From Acidobacteriota bacterium (GTDB lineage Bacteria; Acidobacteriota; Terriglobia; Terriglobales; Acidobacteriaceae): a DNA stretch of 13,053 nt. The DNA is taken from contig JAJYAE010000100.1 in NCBI GenBank assembly GCA_021779695.1, positions 1-13,053 on the forward strand, in the 5' to 3' direction. A program made the translations under genes and the position numbers. Under the pieces are notes generated by a model that saw nothing but the letters and a program-made list of their open reading frames with translations, searched no databases and had not been told where the DNA came from. Within the stretch, counting starts at the first letter, position 1; each line of letters starts with the position of its first letter. This document shows, piece after piece, positions 6,444-13,053 of this stretch.

Positions 6444-7090
6444 GCAATCAACAATTCGTCCTGGACCTCCGCCACCCCTGGTGCTGACCATGCAGCGCGC
6501 GTGGCCTCATTGCGTTCTTTCCAGGAATGGACCTTTCCGCGTAGGGTCACCTTGGAACCGCGGACATCGACCTGGATCTGTTTTGCATCCGATTCGGCGG
6601 CGCGACGCAGGGCGTTTTCAATGGTGGTCTTTACTTCAGACGAGACCGCAACGGGCGTTACTTTTATGTGGTTCGTAATACCCCTGACGCCGGCCAGATT
6701 GCGGATTGCATCCTCAGCGGAGGTTTGCTGAAACTTGTGGTCGACGGTACCTTTTAGGATCACCCATCCATTCTCCACATGAACCTTGATGCGGTCGTCT
6801 GGAACAACGACGTCCCACTCGAGAGCATTTAAGACGGCGCGGGCTATGTCTTCGTCTGTGCGGTGGTAGGTGTAGGGAAGCAACACTTCAATTTCGTCCA
6901 CTACAGCTTTCACGCCGGCGACGCGCTCCGCAGCATGGACCGCCGCCCATTTTTCTGCGTAGCTCTTCGCTTTTCCAGAAAGCGTGACGATTCCATCGGT
7001 CGCACTCACGCCTACCTCAGCCGGATCCAGAGCTGGCTCAAATTGCAGTTCATCGGATACATCACTTTGAAGTTGCAGGTTGGTTTTCAT
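6440..7090 (-). CDS. Triple BON-domain protein
   Basis: A 216-aa protein built from three BON domains at roughly 4-70, 78-147 and 150-216. Each has the alpha-beta pattern ending in a V-x-L-x-G-x-V strand: GIVTLSGKAKS, GWVILKGTVDH and SKVTLRGKVHS. BON domains are phospholipid- or ligand-associating modules, best known from OsmY and its relatives. Unlike OsmY there is no N-terminal signal peptide, so this copy should be cytoplasmic or membrane-peripheral. Multi-BON proteins often neighbour Usp genes, and a role in osmotic or general stress is inferred. An AGGAGG (minus strand of 7099-7104) eight bases before the ATG fixes the start. The stop TAG falls inside the terminal inverted repeat of repeat copy 2. 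A CRP/FNR-like site lies about 105 bp upstream. Confidence 0.9.
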   Translation of the reverse strand: MKTNLQLQSDVSDELQFEPALDPAEVGVSATDGIVTLSGKAKSYAEKWAAVHAAERVAGVKAVVDEIEVLLPYTYHRTDEDIARAVLNALEWDVVVPDDRIKVHVENGWVILKGTVDHKFQQTSAEDAIRNLAGVRGITNHIKVTPVAVSSEVKTTIENALRRAAESDAKQIQVDVRGSKVTLRGKVHSWKERNEATRAAWSAPGVAEVQDELLIA

Positions 7091-7166
7091 CTTACGTTCC
7101 TCCTATGGTGCTCCGGTCGCAACAGCCGCCGGCAAGCACTCACTGCGCTTTCGCAGGCACACCCGT

Positions 7167-7208
7167 AGTGTGTTCGTAACTGAGAGGGAATTCCGTGATT
7201 TGAATCAC
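7167..7208 (-). promoter_or_regulatory. CRP/FNR-like operator in the BON / aldolase-phosphatase divergent region
   Basis: GTGATT-TG-AATCAC (7195-7208) is a perfect 6+6 palindrome of the GTGA-N6-TCAC type. Read toward the BON gene, the hexamer 22 bases downstream is CACACT (minus strand of 7172-7167), matching -10 at A(-11), the fourth position and the final T; this is weak. The predicted start is near 7160, with a ~70-base leader. An AT-rich patch (7208-7232) flanks the site on the other side. The operator is convincing by symmetry; the promoter element is tentative. Confidence 0.45.
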
Positions 7209-7329
7209 AAAAATGGAAATAAATATTCGGCTTACAAAATGAAGTAGTTACAACGCAAAAGGTAACCGCGGAAGCCAAACACGGCGCCTACTATGTTTCG
7301 ACTTATCCAGGGAAAAGTGACATGCATGA

Positions 7330-7371
7330 GTTAGTTCGATCACTGAGTCGGCTGGTATGGTCTGTTATGGT
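7330..7371 (+). promoter_or_regulatory. Degenerate CRP/FNR-like site and -10 for the aldolase/phosphatase gene
   Basis: GTTA-GTTCGA-TCAC (7330-7343) is one base from the GTGA-N6-TCAC core, and its right half TCACTGA is identical to that of the site at 199-212. Exactly 22 bases later comes TATGGT (7366-7371), a four-of-six -10 with T, A and final T in place. This gives a start near 7378 and a 127-base leader. A second TATGGT copy lies 10 bases upstream of this one (7356-7361). Confidence 0.4.
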
Positions 7372-7373
7372 AA

Positions 7374-7410
7374 TTGTCGGATCATGACAAGCTTGTCCGC
7401 CATTGTCCGG
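7374..7410 (+). promoter_or_regulatory. TTGTC motif cluster with 12-bp palindrome in the aldolase/phosphatase leader
   Basis: Three TTGTC motifs in direct orientation (from 7374, 7393 and 7403; the last two extend to TTGTCCG) and one inverted GACAA. The inverted copy and the middle copy form the perfect palindrome GACAAGCTTGTC (7386-7397). The cluster sits at or just after the predicted transcription start, a position suited to a repressor operator or a leader hairpin. No regulator is assigned. The remaining bases of 7091-7504 show only the elements listed separately. Confidence 0.3.
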
Positions 7411-7504
7411 CGCGAGGCACCCATAACTTCCGCAAGCCTCCTATGGAATTGAGTTATCGCGTCGCATGCGCAGTCGTAGCTCGAAGTTGTAGTTTGGGGG
7501 ACCT

Positions 7505-8641
7505 ATGAAACTAACCTTAAGTGTTATCAAAGCGGATATTGGATCCATCGGGGGGCACGTGGTCCCTTCGAGGGAGCTTTTGCAAACAGTAGGAGCGTAT
7601 GTCGCAGATCGAGCGACGGGGCTGCTTGAAGATCACTACATTAGCCACACGGGCGACGACATTGCGATCCTGATGACCCACAGGCGCGGGGTAGGTGATG
7701 AACAAATTCACAAGCTTGCGTGGGATGCATTTCTGGCAGGTACGGCCGCGGCACGAAAGCAAGGATTGTATGGAGCTGGACAGGATCTGCTGAAGGACTC
7801 ATTCTCAGGAAACGTCAAGGGAATGGGGCCGGCCGTCGCAGAGATGGAAATCGACGAGCGCACAAGTGAGCCATTCCTTTTCTTCGCGGCGGATAAGACT
7901 GATCCGGGCGCCTACAATCTGCCGCTGTACCTGGCCTTCGCAGACGTCATGAATACACCAGGTCTGATCTTGTCGCCTAACATCGGACGCGGTTTTCGCT
8001 TCGTGATTATGGACGTCAACGACACTACGGGCGATCGCATTATCGAGTTGAATGCTCCTGACGAACTGTACGATATTGCCGCTCTTCTGCGAGATCCGGA
8101 GCGCTACGTGGTGGAGTCGGTATGGTCGCGCGCCACCGGCGAACAAGCTGTCGCAGTTGCGACCTCTCGCCTGCACAATATCGCTGGGAAATACACAGGG
8201 AAAGATGATCCTGTCATGCTGGTACGCGTACAGATGAACTTTCCAGCAACGGGAGAGGTGCTCGCACCCTTTGCCATCGGGCATTTCGTGGGCGGCTGTA
8301 TGCGGGGATCGCACCAGATGCCCTTGATGCCTGTGACGCTTAATACCGGAATCAGCTACTTCGATGGCCCTCCCATTGTGAGCTGCGCTGGATTTTGCGT
8401 GCATAACGGCAAGCTGACAGAACCGGTGGATGCATTTGTGCAACCATTCTGGAACACAGTGCGGGATGATGTGGCTAAGAAAGCCATGGAGATGCGCCGG
8501 CAAGGATTCGTCGGTACAGCAATGCTTCCGATGTCCGAACTGGAATACACAGGGATCTTCGAAAAGCTCGAAGCGTTGAACAAAAGATTCACCGTGCGCA
8601 CAGAGTCGCCATTAGCAAAGCCGCTAGAAGTTGTTTCGTAA
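7505..8641 (+). CDS. fbp: Fructose-1,6-bisphosphate aldolase/phosphatase (class V FBPase, archaeal type)
   Basis: A 378-aa bifunctional enzyme that condenses triose phosphates to fructose-1,6-bisphosphate and then dephosphorylates it to fructose-6-phosphate, a one-way gluconeogenic step. Length and motifs fit the archaeal/deep-bacterial FBPA/P family: SVIKADIGSIGGH (6-18) with Mg-ligand D11 and H18, HTGDD (48-52) and KGMGPA (105-110). YTGKDDP supplies Y230 and K233, equivalent by spacing to the Tyr/Lys pair (Y229/K232) that makes the Schiff base in crenarchaeal enzymes; FPATGEVLAPF (246-256) follows. All expected catalytic residues are present, so it should be active. The start has GGGGGA just before the ATG. 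The stop TAA abuts repeat copy 3. The enzyme has no close homology to class I FBPases or class II aldolases. The gene symbol follows common usage. Confidence 0.92.
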   Translation: MKLTLSVIKADIGSIGGHVVPSRELLQTVGAYVADRATGLLEDHYISHTGDDIAILMTHRRGVGDEQIHKLAWDAFLAGTAAARKQGLYGAGQDLLKDSFSGNVKGMGPAVAEMEIDERTSEPFLFFAADKTDPGAYNLPLYLAFADVMNTPGLILSPNIGRGFRFVIMDVNDTTGDRIIELNAPDELYDIAALLRDPERYVVESVWSRATGEQAVAVATSRLHNIAGKYTGKDDPVMLVRVQMNFPATGEVLAPFAIGHFVGGCMRGSHQMPLMPVTLNTGISYFDGPPIVSCAGFCVHNGKLTEPVDAFVQPFWNTVRDDVAKKAMEMRRQGFVGTAMLPMSELEYTGIFEKLEALNKRFTVRTESPLAKPLEVVS

Positions 8642-8747
8642 GCTCGAAATCGCTCGATACGCTCGGTGTGAGACATGAGACCCGCAATCAAAGCGGGTCT
8701 CATGTCGTTGGCGCTCAAGTCGCGACGCCATCCATGAGACGGCCTCT
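8642..8747. repeat. dispersed structured repeat, copy 3
   Basis: About 106 bp starting one base after the aldolase/phosphatase stop codon. It shares CTCGAAATCGCTCGATACGC with copy 2. It has a perfect 14-bp stem, GACATGAGACCCGC (8672-8685) and GCGGGTCTCATGTC (8693-8706), around the same AATCAAA loop, then a GCGACGCCAT block and a right terminus TGAGACGGCCTCT. The left terminal inverted repeat is missing, as if truncated at the gene end. The remainder up to 8870 holds a long-spaced inverted repeat (ATAGAACTG 8771-8779, CAGTTCTAT 8853-8861) and nothing else I can support. Confidence 0.75.
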
Positions 8748-8870
8748 AAGACTCAACTTCCGTTGCTAGGATAGAACTGTTTCCGCGGGTGCCTCGACGG
8801 CTTATATTTTGAATGGCCTCTACGCTGAGTCTCGACAGAAACCGGATACATCCAGTTCTATTTCGATATG

Positions 8871-10661
8871 TCAGAGCGGATCTGTCTTATTTGGAGAGGG
8901 AGGCTCATGGAGGTCAGACAACGGGTCGACAAAGTCGTAGCGGGTTCGGATTGCCCGAGAGATTTCCCTCGTCGAGTCGGTTGACTTTTCAGTCCCATAT
9001 TCAGTTTCAATCTTTTCCACAGCCGCTGCGAGCGAATAGTCTCCAAAAACGTCCGCGATCCATCGAGAGAAGTCTTTCCTTTTCAGATGATCGCCGAAGG
9101 CGGAGACAGGCAATGACTCTAGCACCAAAATCAGTTCACGGAGGCTCCGCGCCCGTTTGCCAGAGATTGCCCCGTTCTTCCAAAAAACGAATTGACTTCC
9201 TTCGGAGACCGGCAGATCGATATATTTGGCGGCGTGACGAATATGGGGTGTTAGTCGTGGAGTCAGACGGATCCGGGTGACTTCGCCTTTCGATTCCGTT
9301 GTGATGGGAAGTGCGGCGGCTTCGCCAATCGGCAGGTTGCCGAGCGACTGAAGCCAGTCGCTTTCACTCCGGCTGCCCGCACATGTCCTACAGAGATGCC
9401 GCAGTACAGCGATCTCTTTCGGATCGGACTCTCTCGTGACGATTACTACTTTCAAACTCGCCAGAATATTTGGATGGAGACTGGAAGCGCGATAGCTGAC
9501 TAGAATGTAGGAAAGCACATCGAGATCCAGCATTTCCTTTGAACTGTCATCATGCAGGAAATAGTGCGCCTCATCAACGACGATGCGATGCGGCAGTCCG
9601 GTATAGTGGCGAAGGGTCGCCACGGCCGGTAGAAGATTTCTCACATAGTCCAATCGGACATCCTGTGGCGTGTGCGACAGGTCGATCACGACGCTGACAT
9701 CGCCATGGCGCAACGCGCGCAGCAGATCGCGAGGGCGCGGCAGCGGATCCTCGCCGCCAAACACCAGCACACCTGGAAGAGCTTCCAGCGACGTATAGTC
9801 GCCCTCCGGATCGACAATCAGCAAGGAATAGCCGAAGAGAATCAATTGTTCGCAAAGAAGGCCGACAGCCCAGGACTTCCCGGATTTTGTGTCGCCGGCC
9901 ACCAATACGGTGCGGCCTCGAACCGCCAGGGAAAACGGATCTCCTGAGTCCGTGTATCCCAGCAGCACGCTGCGACGGCTCTTGGGCGAAGGTGGAATCC
10001 GGAGTTGATTGACCAGGGTGAGAAGATATTGGGCGACGGATTCAGGACCATTTCCAGGCAGCACATAGTCGGCTGCTGTCATCAGGGTCGGGCTGCCCCA
10101 GCCGACCGCGACTCCGAACTCGCAGGATCGCAGCAATTCATGGTCGTTTTCCGCATCGCCAATGGCCACCACGTTGTGGGGCGACAAGCGGAGAATCTTG
10201 AGAATTTCTCGCAAACCAGTCGCCTTACTGATGGCCTGGCCGAGAATCATGACTCGTCCTCTGTTGAAGATCAGAGAGTGCGGCAACTCGCGAGCCCGCA
10301 AAATGTTCAGCAATCGAGGTGCATCTTTTGCGTCTGCTTCTACAACCGATTGCCCCGCCTTGAACTCGACTCCTTCAGCTATAAGCGCTTCCAGAAGGGT
10401 GGCGGGAGGCGGCTCACCGAGAAGTTGCGTATATTGGCTGTCCGGAACGTAGATCACGGCGCCATTCTCGGCGACCACGGCATCCACAAAATGCAGGTTG
10501 CCTGCTACCCGTTCCAGTTCCGACAGTATTCGTCCCGTGACGATCAATACGATGATGTTCTGCGCGCGAAGCGTAGCAATTGCCTGCCGCACCTCATCGC
10601 CCAGAACATTGTCCCTGGCGATCGTGCCGTCATAGTCCAATGCTAGAGCCAGAAACCTCAT
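8871..10661 (-). CDS. HAD-IIB phosphatase-HerA-like ATPase fusion with C-terminal DUF5752-like region
   Basis: A 596-aa multidomain protein. Residues 1-~225 are a complete Cof-type HAD phosphatase: nucleophile motif DYDGT (9-13), VTGR (41-44), Lys of motif III in ISKATG (K146), and GDAEND (168-173). Family substrates are phosphosugars or nucleotides. Residues ~230-475 are a HerA/FtsK-type P-loop ATPase: Walker A GDTKSGKS (256-263), DPEGDY (284-289), Walker B IVVDEAH (360-366). Residues ~490-550 (QFVFWKNG...LRELILVLESLP...DFSRWIADVFGDYSLA) resemble the uncharacterised DUF5752 family, from memory. ATG 10661 is preferred, with GAGG seven bases upstream; a TTG at 10673 is the alternative. It is last in a kinase-regulator-fusion run, 51 bp after the regulator stop. 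The combined function is unknown: a nucleotide-driven motor coupled to a small-molecule phosphatase. Confidence 0.85.
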   Translation of the reverse strand: MRFLALALDYDGTIARDNVLGDEVRQAIATLRAQNIIVLIVTGRILSELERVAGNLHFVDAVVAENGAVIYVPDSQYTQLLGEPPPATLLEALIAEGVEFKAGQSVVEADAKDAPRLLNILRARELPHSLIFNRGRVMILGQAISKATGLREILKILRLSPHNVVAIGDAENDHELLRSCEFGVAVGWGSPTLMTAADYVLPGNGPESVAQYLLTLVNQLRIPPSPKSRRSVLLGYTDSGDPFSLAVRGRTVLVAGDTKSGKSWAVGLLCEQLILFGYSLLIVDPEGDYTSLEALPGVLVFGGEDPLPRPRDLLRALRHGDVSVVIDLSHTPQDVRLDYVRNLLPAVATLRHYTGLPHRIVVDEAHYFLHDDSSKEMLDLDVLSYILVSYRASSLHPNILASLKVVIVTRESDPKEIAVLRHLCRTCAGSRSESDWLQSLGNLPIGEAAALPITTESKGEVTRIRLTPRLTPHIRHAAKYIDLPVSEGSQFVFWKNGAISGKRARSLRELILVLESLPVSAFGDHLKRKDFSRWIADVFGDYSLAAAVEKIETEYGTEKSTDSTREISRAIRTRYDFVDPLSDLHEPPSPNKTDPL

Positions 10662-10712
10662 CGGTATCCTCAATCCTCACTGACAACCAAATCGAACAAG
10701 GTAATCCAACGG

Positions 10713-12140
10713 CTACCTGACCGGGGATTCCGTTGATTCATCTTTAACTCTTTTGTCGTGCAGGGCATATTTACCCACTTTGTAACCTAGGTCGCTCCTC
10801 GACAAATTGAGCCGTCGTGCGGCCTCCGCCTGCACTCCATCGGTTGCTGCCAGAGCGCGCTCGATCAATGCCAATTCAATTCTCGCCAGGGTCTCTCGCA
10901 AATCCAGATCCTCAGGCAATCGGGCCGCCAACTGCACAGCGTCCAGCCTCGTCTCAGTTTTTGGGCCGTCTGACGACGCGATATTCAAGGGAAAATCCTC
11001 GGATTGCAACTGGGGATGTTGGCCCAGGATATGAGCGCGTTCCAGAAGGTTTCGCAGCTCTCGGATATTGCCTGGAAAGTGATACTGGGTCAGCTTGGCG
11101 ATCGCTGGTTCGCTCAATCGTCGTTGGGGCACCTTCATTTCTCGGGCAATTCTTGCGGAGAGAATATCGCACAGACCAGGGACGTCTTCGAGCCGATCGC
11201 GCAAAGGCGGCAAATGAATGGGTAAGACGGCCAGACGATAATACAAATCTTCGCGGAAGGATCCAGTCCGCACACGGTCCATAAGATTACGATGTGTCGC
11301 AGCAACCACGCGTACGTTAACGTGACGGGTCTTGGTCGAACCCACGCGCTGAATTTCCCCATCCGCAAGCACCCTGAGCAATTTTGCCTGGGCTGCGGCG
11401 GACAGTTCTCCGGCCTCATCCAAAAATAATGTCCCCCCATCGGCGGACTCGAACAGTCCGATCCTGGTCTTGTCCGCACCCGTAAAGGCGCCGCGTTCAT
11501 GCCCGAACAACTCGCTCTCGATCAACGTCTCCGATACGGAAGCGCAGTTGATGGCGATGAAGGCTCTCTGTGCCCTGCGACTGTTTCGGTGAACTGCGCG
11601 TGCGACCAGCTCCTTGCCCGTACCTGTTTCCCCTGTGATAAGGACTGTCGTGTCTTTCGGAGCGACCAGAGCAATCGTTTCGCGAACAGCCCGGATCCCC
11701 TCACTCTCTCCAAAAATCTCGTCCGAACCTTCCATCTGGAGCACCGCCGTTCTAAGAACGGCGTTTTCTTTAAGCAGCGCGCTGTGTTCGCAGGCCCGTT
11801 TGACAGCAGCCCGCACCGCGTCTGGAACAAACGGTTTTGTCAGGAAGTCGAAGGCACCCTCTTTCATGCTTTCGACCGCGAGTTCCAGGGTACCGACCGC
11901 GGTCAGAAAGATCACGGAGGTTGCCGGGTCGCCCTGCTTTGCCGCCTGCAGCACGTCCAGGCCATTGCCGTCAGGCATTTTCTGGTCTGTAAGGACAACG
12001 TCAAAGTCTTCCCTGGCGAGAATGGCTGTCGCGTCCAAGGCTCCCGCTGCCTCGACGACGATGTGGGAATCAAGACGAAGATTCGCGGCGAGAATGCGCC
12101 GCATATTGGGCTCATCGTCGACAATGAGTACTTTTCCCAT
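10713..12140 (-). CDS. NtrC-family sigma-54-dependent response regulator
   Basis: A 475-aa regulator with the full three-part NtrC plan. The receiver (1-~120) has D8/D9, phospho-acceptor D52 (LTDQKMPDG), T80 and K102. The AAA+ sigma-54 activation domain (~140-380) has Walker A GETGTGKE (170-177), the sigma-54-contacting GAFTGA loop (217-222), Walker B GGTLFLDE (235-242) and the NIREL segment (358-362). A Fis-type helix-turn-helix is at 435-460 (GVQAEAARRLNLSRSDLGYK). All key residues are intact. It is coupled to the kinase: the kinase stop TAG is directly followed by this ATG, and AAGGAG inside the kinase end is its ribosome binding site. The partner kinase, and probably the downstream HAD-HerA fusion, are in the same transcript. 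I found no convincing sigma-54 (-24/-12) promoter in the window, so its targets probably lie elsewhere. Confidence 0.95.
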   Translation of the reverse strand: MGKVLIVDDEPNMRRILAANLRLDSHIVVEAAGALDATAILAREDFDVVLTDQKMPDGNGLDVLQAAKQGDPATSVIFLTAVGTLELAVESMKEGAFDFLTKPFVPDAVRAAVKRACEHSALLKENAVLRTAVLQMEGSDEIFGESEGIRAVRETIALVAPKDTTVLITGETGTGKELVARAVHRNSRRAQRAFIAINCASVSETLIESELFGHERGAFTGADKTRIGLFESADGGTLFLDEAGELSAAAQAKLLRVLADGEIQRVGSTKTRHVNVRVVAATHRNLMDRVRTGSFREDLYYRLAVLPIHLPPLRDRLEDVPGLCDILSARIAREMKVPQRRLSEPAIAKLTQYHFPGNIRELRNLLERAHILGQHPQLQSEDFPLNIASSDGPKTETRLDAVQLAARLPEDLDLRETLARIELALIERALAATDGVQAEAARRLNLSRSDLGYKVGKYALHDKRVKDESTESPVR

Positions 12141-13053
12141 CTATAGCTCCTTGTGGGATGTTTCGATTCGATCGTCTGTGGGGACTGCTGAAAGCGTCAT
12201 GGAAAAGGCAACACAGCCCTTTTGATTGCCGCTAACCCAAAGATCGCCTCCGTGGACCTCGGCCACTCGGCGGGCGATCGCAAGCCCGAGGCCGGTACCA
12301 CCGGGTTTGGCGCTATAAAACGGTTCGAAAATCCGGGGGAGATCCGCAGCTGAAATGGCCTCGCCCGTATTCTGAACGTTGATCTGAATCCAAGTATCCT
12401 TCCGTGCCGCGTCCAGCGCGATTGCCCCGGGCGAATATGCGGCATCGATGGCATTCAAAACCAGATTCAACAACGCTCCTTGCACCTGCGCAGAATCCAC
12501 TTCGATCGCCAGATCTTCTGAGCAAGAATAGCGTACTTCGATCGACCGGCTCGCGGCGTGGGCTTTCACCGCGTCTACAGTGTAGGAGAGCAGATCGTCT
12601 ACAAGAATGGACGATAGCTGAGGCGCGACCGGTCGCGCATAGGTCAAAAATTCCGTCGTCAGATGCTCTAACCGGCTCGCTTCTCTTGCCGCGATCTGAA
12701 CCATTTCTTCGCGGTCCGCTTCGCCAAGAGCGGAGTTGGCCGCGGTTGCAAGGGAACTGGAAATCATGGCTACCGGGTTGCGGATCTCGTGCGCGATCCC
12801 GCTGGCAAGGCGGCCTACTGCCGCCAACTTCTCTTCATTGACCAGTTGTTCGCGCGTTGCATGCAGGGCAGCCATGCTCTCGTACAGTTTGGACTGCTGT
12901 TGCTTCAGTTGGTGGACGAGGAACCATGCCAATGTTCCGATGACGGCGTAGATGATCGCGATCATGCCGGTTTCCAGATATTCGGTCGACCGGGGGGGAG
13001 GATGCAGCGCAAAAAAATGGTCAGTCCACCAAAACATCATTGCGATCGACGAA
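12141..13053 (-). CDS. Sensor histidine kinase, partial (5' end beyond the window)
   Basis: The C-terminal ~303 residues of a membrane-anchored histidine kinase. A transmembrane helix (MIAIIYAVIGTLAWFLVHQL) is followed by a short coiled linker. The HisKA domain has the phospho-acceptor motif IAHEIRNP (His at 84 counting from ATG 13040). The HATPase_c domain has N-box LNLVLNAIDAA, G1 region QNTGEAI, F-box IFEPFYS and G2 GGTGLGLAI. The G1 aspartate is replaced by asparagine, a variant seen in some kinases. No PAS or GAF domain is visible. The two ATGs at 13035-13040 are possible starts, but the frame stays open to the window edge and a second N-terminal membrane segment is expected, so I treat it as truncated by the window. 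It forms a cognate pair with the adjoining NtrC-type regulator; the signal is unknown. Confidence 0.9.
   Translation of the reverse strand, partial: SSIAMMFWWTDHFFALHPPPRSTEYLETGMIAIIYAVIGTLAWFLVHQLKQQQSKLYESMAALHATREQLVNEEKLAAVGRLASGIAHEIRNPVAMISSSLATAANSALGEADREEMVQIAAREASRLEHLTTEFLTYARPVAPQLSSILVDDLLSYTVDAVKAHAASRSIEVRYSCSEDLAIEVDSAQVQGALLNLVLNAIDAAYSPGAIALDAARKDTWIQINVQNTGEAISAADLPRIFEPFYSAKPGGTGLGLAIARRVAEVHGGDLWVSGNQKGCVAFSMTLSAVPTDDRIETSHKEL

Noticed and set aside
7091..7504. Sigma-54 (-24/-12) promoter as target of the NtrC-type regulator
   Set aside because: I looked on both strands here and in the other intergenic regions for TGGCAC-N5-TTGC and found no acceptable match.
7805..8503. 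Long open frame (232 codons) on the minus strand inside the aldolase/phosphatase gene
   Set aside because: It is antisense to a gene with intact catalytic motifs, has no ribosome binding site and shows no recognisable domain; it is a codon-structure shadow.
10005..10646. Plus-strand open frame of 213 codons opposite the HAD domain
   Set aside because: The opposite strand encodes all four HAD motifs, and this frame has no domain or start signal.
11499..12225. Plus-strand open frames of over 200 codons across the sigma-54 regulator
   Set aside because: Low-complexity, Arg/Ser-rich translations antisense to an unambiguous NtrC-type gene; no family resemblance.

Overview
The window reads as a stress and energy-management region from a mesophilic, moderately GC-rich bacterium. 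Gene style, short intergenic gaps, AGGAGG-type ribosome binding sites and the family mix (tandem Usp with an SHFGGGTAYK second domain, HAD-HerA fusion, archaeal-type FBP aldolase/phosphatase) suggest an Acidobacteriota (Terriglobia-like) genome. This placement is an inference from protein flavour only; there is no rRNA or other marker in the window. No tRNA, rRNA, transposase, phage gene or CRISPR array was seen.

Layout. (1) Positions 1-2079, plus strand: a dispersed repeat, a CRP/FNR-like promoter, then a 1-Cys peroxiredoxin, a small winged-helix protein and an aquaporin. (2) 2080-2544: no intact gene, but the 5' stump of a CBS-domain gene on the minus strand, a possible structured RNA and a second CRP/FNR-like promoter. 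(3) 2545-5318, plus: a phosphoribosyltransferase/alpha-beta hydrolase fusion and an erythromycin-esterase-like protein. (4) 5378-7090, minus: a triple-BON protein followed by a tandem universal stress protein, separated by a second copy of the repeat. (5) 7091-7504: a divergent control region with two CRP/FNR-like sites. (6) 7505-8641, plus: fructose-1,6-bisphosphate aldolase/phosphatase, followed at once by a third copy of the repeat. (7) 8871-13053, minus: a histidine kinase (5' end outside the window), an NtrC-type sigma-54 activator and a HAD phosphatase-HerA ATPase fusion, apparently one operon.

How the genes may work together. Usp, CBS, PRTase-hydrolase and erythromycin-esterase families travel together in low-oxygen/dormancy regulons, notably the mycobacterial DosR regulon and the lxa locus of Burkholderia cenocepacia. 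Peroxide removal, water/solute flux, BON-domain osmoprotection and gluconeogenic carbon flow fit the same theme. The most striking new signal is a palindrome, GTGA-N6-TCAC. It occurs exactly three times by eye, each time in an upstream intergenic region (peroxiredoxin, PRTase-hydrolase, BON), with a fourth one-mismatch version upstream of the aldolase/phosphatase. In each case a -10-like hexamer can be placed 22 bases downstream, the classical class II CRP/FNR geometry. This would make the four transcription units one regulon under an activator not encoded here. The second novel signal is a roughly 110-bp structured repeat present three times in the same orientation at gene boundaries.
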